26,310 nt of DNA from CAJMNU01 sp905214855 (GTDB taxonomy: Bacteria; Bacillota; Clostridia; Lachnospirales; Lachnospiraceae). The stretch spans positions 1 to 26,310 of the forward strand of contig CALADM010000021.1 of assembly GCA_937890595.1 (NCBI GenBank). The letters run 5' to 3'. Shown here piece after piece: positions 1 through 8,177 of the stretch. Both the position numbers and the translations under genes were made by a program. The notes under the pieces are model-generated. The model made no database searches. It worked only from the letters and a program-made list of their open reading frames with translations, and was not told where the DNA came from. The number at the start of each line of letters is the position of its first letter. Position 1 is the first letter of the stretch.

Positions 1-1155
1 GTGGGTTGTAGTTGCCGGATGAATCACAAGGCTTTTCACATCTGCCACATTGGCAAGCAGCGAGAAGATTTTAAGATTGTCGATAAACCTGTATGCTTCT
101 TCTGTGCCGCCCTTAATTTCAAATGTAAAGATAGAAGCTCCTCCATCTGGAAAATACTTCTGGTAAAGAGAATGATCCGGATGGGATGGAAGAGACGGGT
201 GGTTCACTTTTTCAACCTGTGGATGACTGTTTAAAAACTCTATCACTTTCTTCGTATTTTCTGCATGGCGTTCGAGTCTCAGCGACAGAGTTTCAGTTCC
301 CTGAAGGAGTAAAAAGGCTGCAAAGGGAGAAATGGACGCCCCAGTATCACGGAGCAGAATCGCCCGAATATAAGTAACAAAAGCTGTTGCTCCAGCTGCT
401 TTTACAAAGGAAACTCCATGGTAGCTTGGATTAGGTTCTGCGATGGCAGGATATTTTCCCGAAGCCGCCCAGTCGAATTTTCCTGAATCTACAATGATAC
501 CGCCAAGAGTCGTTCCATGACCGCCAAGGAATTTTGTAGCAGAATGTACCACAATATCTGCTCCATGCTCAATTGGACGGATAAAATATGGTGTGCCAAA
601 CGTATTATCTACGACAAGAGGAAGCCCGTATCTGTGGGCCAGCGATGCCAGAGCATCCATATCCGGAATATCGCTGTTGGGATTTCCAAGGGTTTCTATA
701 TAAATTGCCCTTGTATTTTCCTGTATTGCGGCTTCCACTTCCTTCAGATCATGAATATTGACAAAGGAAGCCGTAATTCCAAATCCCGGAAGGGTATGGG
801 CCAGCAGGTTGTAACTGCCGCCGTAAATTGTTTTCTGTGCAACGATATGTCCGCCGTTCTGTCCCAGCGCCTGCAGCGTATAGGTAATTGCAGCTGCTCC
901 TGAAGCCAGTGCCAGAGCCGCTGTGCCGCCCTCCAGGGCAGTGACTCGCTTTTCCAGCGCCTCCTGTGTGGAATTTGTCAGGCGTCCGTAAATATTACCG
1001 GAATCCTCAAGTCCAAAGCGGGCCGCTGCATGGGCGCAGTCATGAAAAACATAGGAAGTCGTTGCATAAATAGGTACTGCCCGTGCATCTGTAGCAGGAT
1101 CCGGCGTCTCCTGCCCTGCATGGATCTGAAGTGTTTCAAATCTGTATTTTTCCAT
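1..1155 (-). CDS. metY: O-acetylhomoserine aminocarboxypropyltransferase (sulfhydrylase), 3' end cut by window edge
   Basis: PLP-dependent Cys/Met-metabolism enzyme that makes homocysteine from O-acetylhomoserine and sulfide in the cytoplasm. The reading frame is open from the ATG at 1155 to base 1, giving 385 residues with no stop; the family is about 425 long, so roughly 40 C-terminal residues lie outside. Seen: N-terminal METLQIHAG-like start (FETLQIHAGQ), the PLP-binding lysine K208 in HSATKFLGGHGTT, and SLVIHPATTTH close to the edge. The start is set by GAAAGGAAA about 6 bases upstream. It lies 26 bases downstream of asnB on the same strand, so it is probably the last gene of the glnN-asnB-metY unit. 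The full-length family (MetY/CysD type rather than MetB) is inferred from the opening and the PLP motif. Confidence 0.93.
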   Translation of the reverse strand, partial: MEKYRFETLQIHAGQETPDPATDARAVPIYATTSYVFHDCAHAAARFGLEDSGNIYGRLTNSTQEALEKRVTALEGGTAALALASGAAAITYTLQALGQNGGHIVAQKTIYGGSYNLLAHTLPGFGITASFVNIHDLKEVEAAIQENTRAIYIETLGNPNSDIPDMDALASLAHRYGLPLVVDNTFGTPYFIRPIEHGADIVVHSATKFLGGHGTTLGGIIVDSGKFDWAASGKYPAIAEPNPSYHGVSFVKAAGATAFVTYIRAILLRDTGASISPFAAFLLLQGTETLSLRLERHAENTKKVIEFLNSHPQVEKVNHPSLPSHPDHSLYQKYFPDGGASIFTFEIKGGTEEAYRFIDNLKIFSLLANVADVKSLVIHPATTTH

Positions 1156-1181
1156 AATTAATTTCCTTTCGGATTTTTCTT

Positions 1182-2762
1182 TTATTTTCCACTATCTCCA
1201 TAGTTAGACAGCACCCTTGCAGAAGGATCCGTTACGTTGCAGCCTTCCCATTCCCTGTTAGGCATCCAGAAGTCTGCCACCATCTCTGACTGTCCCGGGT
1301 AATAGGTTTCAAAAATCTCTCTATATAATAACGATTCTTTTGTAAATGGCCTGGCATGGGTATAACGCCTGCATCTGCTTTCAAATTCTTCATCTGTATA
1401 CTTACTCTCTGCATATTCTTTCAGGTAATCCACCATGGAGTGTCCTACTGCGTCTGAAAATGCGGCTTTTTCCCTCCATAGGATCGTATCTGGAAGGTAT
1501 CCTCCCTGTTCAAAGGCATGGCGGAGCAGATATTTTCCTTTTCCATAAGTATTCATCTTCAACTCCGGATTTACTGCCATTACATATTTGACGAAATCCA
1601 GATCTCCAAAAGGAACCCTGGCTTCCAGGGAATTTACAGAAATACAGCGGTCTGCACGCAGCACATCATACATATGCAGTTCCCGAATCCGTTTCTGGGA
1701 TTCTTTCTGAAAAGCTTCTGCATCTGGTGCAAAGTCCGTATATTTATAACCAAACAGTTCATCTGAGATTTCCCCTGTTAAAAGAACGCGGATATCCGTC
1801 TGCTCATGAATCGCCTTACACACCAGATACATTCCTATAGATGCGCGGATCGTAGTAATATCATAAGTTCCCAATAATTGAATCACAGTTTCCAACGAGG
1901 AAATCACTTCCTCCGGAGTCATGTAAACCTCTGTATGGTCGCTTCCAATATAATCTGCTACCTGTTTTGCATATTTTAAGTCAATGGCATCCTCGCTCAT
2001 GCCAATGGCAAAGGTCTTAATAGGTGCTCTGCTCTTCTTTGCCGCAATGGCACACACCAGAGAAGAGTCAAGACCGCCGGAAAGCAGAAATCCTACCTTG
2101 GCATCTGCTATCAAACGTTTCTCCACACCAGCTACAAGCTTATCATGAATGTTTTTGCAGACCGTTTCAAAATCATCCTGACAGACAGCATCCACTCTGG
2201 CTATATCACAGTAACAGACAAACTGACCTTCTTTATAATAATGTCCTGGTGGAAACGGCATAATCTTATCGGTAAGTTCTGTCAGATTTTTCGCTTCACT
2301 GGCAAACACAATGGCATGATCGTCATCATATCCATAATACAATGGACGGATTCCAATAGGATCTCTTGCTGCAATAAACTCCCCTGCCTCCCCATCATAG
2401 ATGATACAGGCAAATTCAGCATCCAGCATGGTAAACATATCGGTACCATACTCCTGATACATTGGAAGCAAAATCTCACAATCGGAATCACTTTCAAATG
2501 TATATTTTTCAGACAACTCTTTTTTCAGCTTATCAAATCCATAAATTTCTCCATTGCAGACCACATAGCTCTTTCCAAGCTTAAAGGGTTGCATTCCGGA
2601 TGGAGTCAATCCCATGATGGCCAATCTGTGGAATCCAAGAATTCCATCACCAGTTTCAACCACCCTGCTGTCATCCGGACCCCTTGATATGGTCTTTTGA
2701 AATTCTTCCATAAATCTGCTAAGAACCGCACTGCGGCTGCAATAACCCATAATGGAACACAT
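1182..2762 (-). CDS. asnB: Asparagine synthase (glutamine-hydrolysing)
   Basis: Makes asparagine from aspartate, ATP and glutamine. The 526 residues have the N-terminal class II glutamine amidotransferase domain (about 1-190) and the C-terminal ATP-pyrophosphatase synthetase domain (about 200-500). The glutaminase site is intact: nucleophile Cys2 right after the initiator Met, R46 in FHRLAI, N70 and E72 in CNGEIY, D92 in ESDSD. The PP-loop is SGGLDSS at 228-234. GGAGG lies 9 bases before the ATG. Length is close to the short E. coli AsnB type (554). The gene follows the decayed PII gene, whose stop is 17 bases upstream of this ATG, and precedes metY by 26 bases, so it is probably transcribed from the glnN promoter. 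It can be contrasted with the second homologue at 22127-23977, where the glutaminase site is lost. Confidence 0.95.
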   Translation of the reverse strand: MCSIMGYCSRSAVLSRFMEEFQKTISRGPDDSRVVETGDGILGFHRLAIMGLTPSGMQPFKLGKSYVVCNGEIYGFDKLKKELSEKYTFESDSDCEILLPMYQEYGTDMFTMLDAEFACIIYDGEAGEFIAARDPIGIRPLYYGYDDDHAIVFASEAKNLTELTDKIMPFPPGHYYKEGQFVCYCDIARVDAVCQDDFETVCKNIHDKLVAGVEKRLIADAKVGFLLSGGLDSSLVCAIAAKKSRAPIKTFAIGMSEDAIDLKYAKQVADYIGSDHTEVYMTPEEVISSLETVIQLLGTYDITTIRASIGMYLVCKAIHEQTDIRVLLTGEISDELFGYKYTDFAPDAEAFQKESQKRIRELHMYDVLRADRCISVNSLEARVPFGDLDFVKYVMAVNPELKMNTYGKGKYLLRHAFEQGGYLPDTILWREKAAFSDAVGHSMVDYLKEYAESKYTDEEFESRCRRYTHARPFTKESLLYREIFETYYPGQSEMVADFWMPNREWEGCNVTDPSARVLSNYGDSGK

Positions 2763-2779
2763 AGGAATATACCTCCGTT

Positions 2780-3090
2780 TTATTCTATGTCCTGTAAGGC
2801 ATCAAATCCTTCTTCTCCAGTTCTCACCTTTACCACATCATAAACAAAAATTTTACCATCTCCAATGTGTCCAGTGTAAAGAACCTTTTTTGCAGTTTCT
2901 TTCAATTACCCTGAGAACTGCACTAACTACCATATCCACCTGTACCTTTGGAAGCAGATTTGCTTCTACCTGTGCGCCGCATCCTAACACATGGGATACG
3001 GTCATGCCTGTAATCCCCAACTTCATCATTGCGGTTTTCAGAGCTTCAAGCTTCGCTTCCTTACCATTATATCTTCCAGCGTTTTCCTAG
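2780..3090 (-). pseudogene. Decayed PII nitrogen-regulatory protein gene (GlnB/GlnK type)
   Basis: No intact frame, but the minus strand still encodes PII in pieces. One frame gives LEALKTAMMKLGITGMTVSH then LGCGAQ joined directly to VEANLLPKVQVDMVVS; the expected T-loop stretch with its conserved Tyr (about 12 residues) is missing. After a one-base shift near 2891 the adjacent frame gives ETAKKVLYTGHIGDGKIFVY, then VKVRTGEEGFDALQDIE and a stop at 2780-2782. The N-terminus is also shifted (about 3050-3085) and has no start codon after the glnN stop. A two-residue gap is seen in the VYDVVKV segment. PII normally senses 2-oxoglutarate and ATP/ADP and often sits beside glutamine synthetase or ammonium transporters; this position, directly between glnN and asnB, fits. 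The lesion count makes sequencing error unlikely. Confidence 0.88.
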
Positions 3091-3094
3091 GAAC

Positions 3095-5191
3095 TTATTT
3101 TACACTGAACAGAATATCCCCATAGGTCGGGAATGGCCAGTATTTCTTTGCTGTTATGGTTTCTGCACTGTCGCAGACAATCTGAAGCTCTCCCATTTTA
3201 CTTAAGATAATATCCCGAATCATATAGGACTCTTCTATAATATTCCCTGCACCCTGAACCTGCAGTACCGCTTCTTTCAGATCCTCTGCCTTGCTCATGA
3301 TCTGCTCCTCCAAAATTGCCAGTTTCTTCAGCAGACCGGTTTCATAGCTGCATGAAATGGAAGCGTCTGCCGCTTTCTTTGCAGCAGCTGTATTGGCAAG
3401 TTCCAGTACATATCCGCTTACTGCCGGAGCAATTTCTGTTTTAGCCATATCAATCATGGTGTTCGCCTCAATCAGAACTGTCTTGCAGTAATTATCCAGC
3501 ATAATCTCGCATCTGGATTTCAATTCTGCCTCTGAAAATACCTTATGGGATGTCAGCATACGCACATTTTTCTCATCCAGAAGATGAGGCATACAGTCCG
3601 GTGTTGTCCGGTAATTGAGAAGTCCTCTCTTCTCCACTGCCTCTTTAATCCATGTTTCATCATAACCGTTTCCATTGAAAATAATATGCTTATGGTCTTT
3701 GATAGTCTTTCGGATCATTTCATGGAGTGCACTTTCAAAATTTTCTGCCTTTTCCAGCCTGTCCGCATAAATCTTCAGGCTTTCTGCCACTGCGCTGTTT
3801 AACATAATGTTAGCACAGGCAATGCTGTTGGATGAACCCAGCATACGGAATTCAAATTTATTGCCAGTAAATGCAAACGGGGAGGTCCGGTTACGGTCTG
3901 TGGTATCCCTGTTGAATTTCGGAAGAACGTCTACTCCAAGCTTCATCTGCATTTTTTCTGCTCCGGCATACGGAGTATCCATTTCAATTGCTTCCAAGAC
4001 CCCGTTTAATTCATCTCCAAGGAAGATGGATACGACTGCAGGAGGCGCTTCATTAGCTCCAAGTCTGTGGTCATTTCCGGCAGTTGCCACAGAAAGCCGG
4101 AGCAGATCCTGATAGTCGTCCACTGCTTTAATCACTGCACATAAAAACAATAAGAACTGTGCGTTTTCGTAAGGCGTTTCACCTGGAGACAGGAGATTTA
4201 CCCCTTTATCTGTTGCCAGAGACCAATTGTTGTGCTTGCCGCTTCCATTGACTCCGGCAAAAGGCTTCTCATGGAGAAGGCATACCAAACCATGTTTTGC
4301 TGCCACCTTCTGCATGATTTCCATGGTCAGTTGGTTATGATCTGTTGCAATATTGGTTGTGGTATAAATAGGTGCCAGTTCATGTTGTGCCGGAGCTACC
4401 TCGTTATGCTCTGTTTTTGCAAGAATTCCCAGCTTCCAGAGTTCCTCATTCAGTTCTTCCATATAAGCAGCTACCCTTGGCTTAATCACCCCAAAGTAAT
4501 GATCATCCATTTCCTGCCCCTTTGGCGGCTTTGCACCAAAAAGGGTACGTCCTGTAAAGCGGAGGTCCTTTCTCTGCTCATACATTTCCTTTGTAATCAG
4601 GAAATATTCCTGTTCCGGTCCTACCAAGGTACGGACACATTTTACATCTTCATTTCCAAACAAATGAAGGATACGCAGCGCCTGCTTGTTTAAAGCTTCC
4701 ATAGAGCGAAGAAGCGGTGTTTTCTTATCCAGTGCCTCTCCACCATAGGAACAGAATGCAGTAGGAATGCATAAGGTTTTCCCCTTAATAAACGCATATG
4801 AAGTAGGATCCCATGCCGTGTATCCTCTGGCTTCAAAGGTAGCTCGAAGCCCACCAGAGGGAAAAGAAGAGGCGTCTGGTTCTCCCTTAATCAGTTCTTT
4901 TCCTGAAAACTCCATGATCACGCCACCGTCTGGTGAGGGAGAAATAAAGCTGTCATGCTTTTCTGCCGTTACGCCAGTAAGAGGCTGAAACCAGTGTGTA
5001 TAGTGAGTCGCTCCATTTTCAACTGCCCAGTCCTTCATAGCGGCTGCAACTGCATTTGCCACACTGATATCCAGCTTTGCGCCCTCATCAATGGTTTTTC
5101 TCAAGGACTTGTACACCTTTGATGACAATTTCGCCTTCATCTCTCTGTCATCAAATACATTACATCCAAAATAATCTGATACCTTTTTCAT
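3095..5191 (-). CDS. glnN: Glutamine synthetase type III
   Basis: ATP-dependent ligation of ammonium to glutamate; GSIII is the large (about 700 residue) dodecameric family common in Bacteroides and Clostridia. From the chosen start, 698 residues: MKKVSDYFGCNVFDDREMKA opening, EHNEVAPAQHELAPIY metal/glutamate site in the middle, GVNGSGKHNNWSL (GSGKH, nucleotide/glutamate loop), NDHRLGANEAPPA, and the RNRTSPFAFTGNKFEFR arginine region, all typical. The frame is open a further 39 codons upstream, but AGGAGAGGAG about 10 bases before 5191 and the family N-terminus select this ATG. It opens the minus-strand unit glnN-(PII remnant)-asnB-metY. Its 180-base leader holds two possible ANTAR-type attenuators, so expression is probably controlled by antitermination in response to nitrogen status (inference). 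Confidence 0.96.
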   Translation of the reverse strand: MKKVSDYFGCNVFDDREMKAKLSSKVYKSLRKTIDEGAKLDISVANAVAAAMKDWAVENGATHYTHWFQPLTGVTAEKHDSFISPSPDGGVIMEFSGKELIKGEPDASSFPSGGLRATFEARGYTAWDPTSYAFIKGKTLCIPTAFCSYGGEALDKKTPLLRSMEALNKQALRILHLFGNEDVKCVRTLVGPEQEYFLITKEMYEQRKDLRFTGRTLFGAKPPKGQEMDDHYFGVIKPRVAAYMEELNEELWKLGILAKTEHNEVAPAQHELAPIYTTTNIATDHNQLTMEIMQKVAAKHGLVCLLHEKPFAGVNGSGKHNNWSLATDKGVNLLSPGETPYENAQFLLFLCAVIKAVDDYQDLLRLSVATAGNDHRLGANEAPPAVVSIFLGDELNGVLEAIEMDTPYAGAEKMQMKLGVDVLPKFNRDTTDRNRTSPFAFTGNKFEFRMLGSSNSIACANIMLNSAVAESLKIYADRLEKAENFESALHEMIRKTIKDHKHIIFNGNGYDETWIKEAVEKRGLLNYRTTPDCMPHLLDEKNVRMLTSHKVFSEAELKSRCEIMLDNYCKTVLIEANTMIDMAKTEIAPAVSGYVLELANTAAAKKAADASISCSYETGLLKKLAILEEQIMSKAEDLKEAVLQVQGAGNIIEESYMIRDIILSKMGELQIVCDSAETITAKKYWPFPTYGDILFSVK

Positions 5192-5222
5192 AACAACACT
5201 CCTCTCCTGCAGCAGAAATTTG

Positions 5223-5247
5223 AAAACAAAAAGGCGAGGTTGCCTTT
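5223..5247 (-). terminator. Second hairpin/terminator-like element in glnN leader
   Basis: On the transcript: 6-bp stem AAAGGC/GCCTTT with a hexaloop AACCTC, followed by a T-rich run TTTTTGTTTT. It lies about 32 bases upstream of the glnN start and after the second AAGGAT-loop hairpin. The stem is short, so termination strength is uncertain. Confidence 0.55.
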
Positions 5248-5269
5248 CACGACACTTTTTCTGTACCAT

Positions 5270-5289
5270 AAAAGACATCCTTGCCCTTT
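5270..5289 (-). promoter_or_regulatory. Second candidate ANTAR-recognition hairpin, glnN leader
   Basis: Transcript strand folds AAAGGGC - AAGGAT - GTCTTTT: 7 pairs (with G-U) closing a hexaloop with A at loop position 1 and G at position 4, the loop signature known for ANTAR-protein RNA targets. It resembles the promoter-proximal hairpin (AAGGGC loop) about 63 bases upstream, suggesting the attenuator was duplicated. Its 3' arm CTTTT can alternatively pair with AAAAG about 9 bases downstream. Confidence 0.55.
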
Positions 5290-5320
5290 GAATCAAAATA
5301 CATTTCAATAAATTTTTACA

Positions 5321-5359
5321 AAAGAAAAAGCGCCTCTGAGAACCTCATCTCAAAGACGC
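5321..5359 (-). terminator. Leader terminator (attenuator) of glnN
   Basis: Transcript-strand stem CGTCTTTGAGA / TCTCAGAGGCG (11 pairs with G-U, extendable by one G-C) with loop TGAGGT, followed by CTTTTTCTTT. It begins within about 15 bases of the predicted transcript start and about 130 bases before the glnN ATG, so it must be bypassed for expression. Its 5' arm shares CGTCTTT with the 3' arm of the upstream AAGGGC-loop hairpin, so the two cannot form together. It would also stop read-through from the iron-transport operon, which has no terminator of its own. Confidence 0.8.
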
Positions 5360-5369
5360 CCTTGCCTTT
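5352..5369 (-). promoter_or_regulatory. Candidate ANTAR-recognition hairpin, glnN leader
   Basis: Transcript strand folds AAAGGC - AAGGGC - GTCTTT, 6 pairs around a hexaloop with A1 and G4. It starts 9 bases after the -10 box, so only a few bases into the RNA. The same loop, at almost the same distance from the -10, occurs at 9465-9482 ahead of the glutamate synthase operon. Mutually exclusive with the terminator at 5321-5359. Confidence 0.72.
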
Positions 5370-5378
5370 ATGTGTGGC

Positions 5379-5407
5379 ATAATACACCTTGAAAAATCAT
5401 TTGTCAA
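5379..5407 (-). promoter_or_regulatory. Sigma-A-type promoter of glnN
   Basis: Perfect -35 TTGACA (5402-5407), 17-base spacer, -10 TATTAT (5379-5384; one mismatch to TATAAT). The transcript should begin near 5372. It sits 25 bases past the stop codon of the upstream iron-binding lipoprotein gene. Confidence 0.82.
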
Positions 5408-5431
5408 GCATTTCTTTTCCAATTTTTAAAA

Positions 5432-6403
5432 TCAATCTCCATTGAACAGTTCGCTTTCCAGATCCTGAAGCATCAGATCCAGTGCGGTAATACCGCCCTC
5501 AGCAGTATACCACACAGCGGGATGAGCCAGATAAACAATGTTTCCGTTCTTATAGGCGTTGGTGCCCATCACCAGTTCATTCTCCATGATCTCCTGAGCC
5601 AGCTTCGCCCCATCGGTGCCAATGGCAGCGTCACGATCCATGACAAAGATATATTCTGGATCCTTTTCCACAACGAACTCAAAGGAAGCTTCGTTTCCAT
5701 GGGTAGATGTATCAATGTCTGCGTCTACTCCGATGTTGGCAAAGCCAATTTCCCGCCCAATCATAGAGCAGCGACTATCATTCCCCAGCACATTAAAGCT
5801 GCCGCTTGTAACCAGACCGACAATGGCAGTTTTTTCAGTGGCAAAATCAGACAGAGTGGAAATACGGGTGTCAAAGCCAGACATCAGCACATCCACTTTA
5901 TCCTCCAACCCAAACATGGAGGCAATAGTAATAGCGTTCTTTTTCACGCTCTCCACTACCCCCAGCTCAGTGTCCGTAGCCAGATAGACCACTGGAGCAA
6001 TCTCGCTGAGTGCGTCGTAAGAGGCGGAAAGACGACCTCCAATAAAGATAACATCAGGCTCACAAGCCATAACAGCTTCTAAATCTGCTTCTTTAATCGT
6101 ACCTAAATTGGTCACCTCATCATTCATATAGGACTGAAGGTATTCTAAGCTTGTATCCGCAACCCCAACAACCCGATCACCCATACCCAGGGCGTCGAGA
6201 ATGTCCAAAGAAGCCATATCCAAAATGGCAAGGCGCTGTGGATCGTATGGCACCTCCAGTTCCACCGCCTCCTTCTTGGCATTGAGGCTGGTAATGGTTA
6301 CGGAATCTTTCGTTTCATTGATCTGTACTGCCATGTCAGACTGGCAAGCCATAAGGCTCATGACCATCACGCTGGTCAACGCAAAAGTTAATATCTTTTT
6401 CAT
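5432..6403 (-). CDS. Iron-siderophore ABC transporter substrate-binding lipoprotein
   Basis: Extracytoplasmic ferric-siderophore receptor anchored to the membrane by a lipid. 323 residues from the chosen start: a positively charged N-terminus and hydrophobic stretch ending in lipobox LMAC with Cys20, then a periplasmic-binding (FecB/CeuE/YclQ-like) fold with RLAILDMASLDILDALG, EPDVIFIGGR, THGNEASFEFV, DPEYIFVMDR and WYTAEGGITALDLML. The frame extends 15 codons further upstream, but AAGGAG 8 bases before 6403 and the signal peptide favour this start. It is the last gene of a permease-permease-ATPase-binding protein operon with the same order as B. subtilis yclNOPQ and Campylobacter ceuBCDE, which import catecholate-type siderophores. 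The actual ligand here is unknown. Confidence 0.92.
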   Translation of the reverse strand: MKKILTFALTSVMVMSLMACQSDMAVQINETKDSVTITSLNAKKEAVELEVPYDPQRLAILDMASLDILDALGMGDRVVGVADTSLEYLQSYMNDEVTNLGTIKEADLEAVMACEPDVIFIGGRLSASYDALSEIAPVVYLATDTELGVVESVKKNAITIASMFGLEDKVDVLMSGFDTRISTLSDFATEKTAIVGLVTSGSFNVLGNDSRCSMIGREIGFANIGVDADIDTSTHGNEASFEFVVEKDPEYIFVMDRDAAIGTDGAKLAQEIMENELVMGTNAYKNGNIVYLAHPAVWYTAEGGITALDLMLQDLESELFNGD

Positions 6404-6444
6404 CTTCACATTCTCCTTTTCTAAAAAAGTACTGAAAATAATGA

Positions 6445-7203
6445 TCAATAGTAGATTGACAGAGGTTTGCCCGCAATCGTCAGAATCTCAAAGTCTACCT
6501 GATAGATCTGCGACAGATTTTCTTTTGTCATCACCTCCTCTACCGTGCCGAATTTGGCAATTTTTCCGTCCTTGAATGCACAGATATAATCCGAATAGAA
6601 TGCAGCATAATTGATCTCATGCAACACTAAAATCACTGTTTTTCCTAGTTCATCACAAAGACGGCGGACAGTTTTCATCATATTGGTGGCGTGGTATATG
6701 TCCAGATTGTTAGTTGGTTCATCCAGCAGCACATACTCTGTGTCCTGAGCGATAACCATGGCAATCATAGCCCTCTGCCGCTGTCCTCCAGAAAGTTCAT
6801 CAATAAACCGATTCTGAAAATCCTCCAGTTCCATATAGGCAATAGCACGATTAACAATTTTCTGATCTTCCGGTGTAATACGGCTGCCTGAATAAGGAAA
6901 GCGTCCGAAAGTAACCAGCTCACGCACAGTCAACTTCATTTGAATATTATTGCTCTGAGTCAGAATAGCAAGGCGTTTGGAGAGTTCTTTGCTCTTCCAT
7001 TTACCAATATCCTTTCCATCGAAATCTACCATTCCACTGTCATGTGCAATGAGTCGGGAAATCATGCCCATAACTGTGGATTTGCCTGCACCGTTGGGAC
7101 CAATAAGCGAGATTACTTTTCCCTTGGGAATGGAAAAGGTCACACTGTCTACCACGGTTTTTCCGTCATACTTTTTTGTCAATTCATGTACATGCATGGT
7201 CAC
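6445..7203 (-). CDS. Iron-siderophore ABC transporter ATP-binding protein
   Basis: 252-residue ATPase of the FecE/CeuD/YclP type that powers import through the two adjacent permeases. Seen: Walker A GPNGAGKS at 35-42, Q-loop ILTQSNN near 81-87, signature LSGGQ at 138-142, Walker B YVLLDEP at 158-164, and the H-loop histidine in VILVLHEINYA. The length is normal. The ATG overlaps the stop of the upstream permease by four bases (ATGA at 7200-7203), indicating translational coupling; the binding-protein gene follows after about 40 bases. Regulation is presumably by the iron operator at the operon's head. Confidence 0.95.
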   Translation of the reverse strand: MTMHVHELTKKYDGKTVVDSVTFSIPKGKVISLIGPNGAGKSTVMGMISRLIAHDSGMVDFDGKDIGKWKSKELSKRLAILTQSNNIQMKLTVRELVTFGRFPYSGSRITPEDQKIVNRAIAYMELEDFQNRFIDELSGGQRQRAMIAMVIAQDTEYVLLDEPTNNLDIYHATNMMKTVRRLCDELGKTVILVLHEINYAAFYSDYICAFKDGKIAKFGTVEEVMTKENLSQIYQVDFEILTIAGKPLSIYY

Positions 7204-8177
7204 ACCTTCTTTCTTGTCAAAATGAGATAAAGGAAATACAAGCCGCCGCCCACAGTAATGAACACACTTACCGGTACAGTATAAGTATATACATGCTCTA
7301 CAATGAGCTGTCCGCCCACCAGGACGATCATGCCGAACAAAACTGACCCCAGCACAAGCTGAGTATGGCGAAAGGTTTTAAGCATTTGGCGGGATAGATT
7401 GGCTATAATGAGTCCCAAAAATGAGATAGGTCCCACCATAGCGGTAGCAACGGCAATGCAAAGAGTTACACCCAGCAGTAGGCGACGAACACAGCGATCA
7501 TAGTCCACACCCAAATTGACAGCCTGCTCTTTGCCCAGAGTCAGTACATCTAAAAGAGCCAGTTCCCTGCGCAGTGCAAAAATGACGCCTGCCAGCAAAA
7601 TAAGCGAAAATCCAATGATTTCCGAATTGATATTGCTGAAGCTTGCAACCAGAGTATTTAACAGGCTGTCATATTCATTAGGATCCATCACTCTGGTAAG
7701 TGTTGTCTGAATGCTTCCAAAAAAGGAGGTCAAGACAGTGCCCACCAGCAGCACATAAAGTACATTGTGTTTTGTCTTTTTAAACATCCAGCTATATATC
7801 ACTGTGGCTACAGTACCCATAAGGGCAACATCCACAGCGAAAGAATAATTGGCATTGGAGGCCAATACGCTGGAAGAACCCAGAAAAAACACCACAGCTG
7901 TATGAATAAGGGTATAAAGTGAGTTCATGCCCAGCAGGCAGGGTGTTACAATGGTATTATTGATAATCGATTGGAATACCAGTGATGCCCCACCAATGGA
8001 AAAAGCCGTAATGAGCATAACAATAAGCTTCGGAGCACGGAGTTTCATGGCATAGGCAAACAGTTTGGGATTGGAGAAGTTTACTTCTGCCAGCATATAT
8101 CCGGCTGCACACAGAAGAACGAGTACCGCCAGAATCATAAGTTTGCGCTGGTTAGAGCGCATTGCAGCAGTATTCAC
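7200..8177 (-). CDS. Iron-siderophore ABC transporter permease (FecCD family), second
   Basis: 325-residue inner-membrane permease of the FecCD/BtuC family with about nine to ten hydrophobic segments. Typical features include FGGASLVFQSIINN-like early loop (GGASLVFQSIINNTIVTP), LGKEQAVNLGV, and the coupling region AMVGPISFLGLIIANLSRQM that contacts the ATPase. ATGA overlaps tie it to the upstream permease (8174-8177) and to the ATPase downstream. The two permeases would form the heterodimeric channel. Corresponds by order to YclO/CeuC. Confidence 0.93.
   Translation of the reverse strand: MNTAAMRSNQRKLMILAVLVLLCAAGYMLAEVNFSNPKLFAYAMKLRAPKLIVMLITAFSIGGASLVFQSIINNTIVTPCLLGMNSLYTLIHTAVVFFLGSSSVLASNANYSFAVDVALMGTVATVIYSWMFKKTKHNVLYVLLVGTVLTSFFGSIQTTLTRVMDPNEYDSLLNTLVASFSNINSEIIGFSLILLAGVIFALRRELALLDVLTLGKEQAVNLGVDYDRCVRRLLLGVTLCIAVATAMVGPISFLGLIIANLSRQMLKTFRHTQLVLGSVLFGMIVLVGGQLIVEHVYTYTVPVSVFITVGGGLYFLYLILTRKKV

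Noticed and set aside
2752..3090. 112-codon plus-strand open frame between asnB and glnN
   Set aside because: It is antisense to clear PII fragments on the minus strand, has no ribosome-binding site, and its translation has no recognisable character.
5192..5308. Upstream extension of glnN by 39 codons
   Set aside because: The stretch overlaps the leader hairpins, lacks a ribosome-binding site and does not match the GSIII N-terminus; AGGAG before 5191 decides the start.
5220..5375. Glutamine riboswitch or T-box in the glnN leader
   Set aside because: No T-box sequence and no match to the glutamine riboswitch cores I know; the structure is better explained by ANTAR hairpin plus terminator.
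6201..6575. Plus-strand frame across the iron lipoprotein/ATPase junction
   Set aside because: Antisense to two well-supported genes and without any domain or initiation signal.
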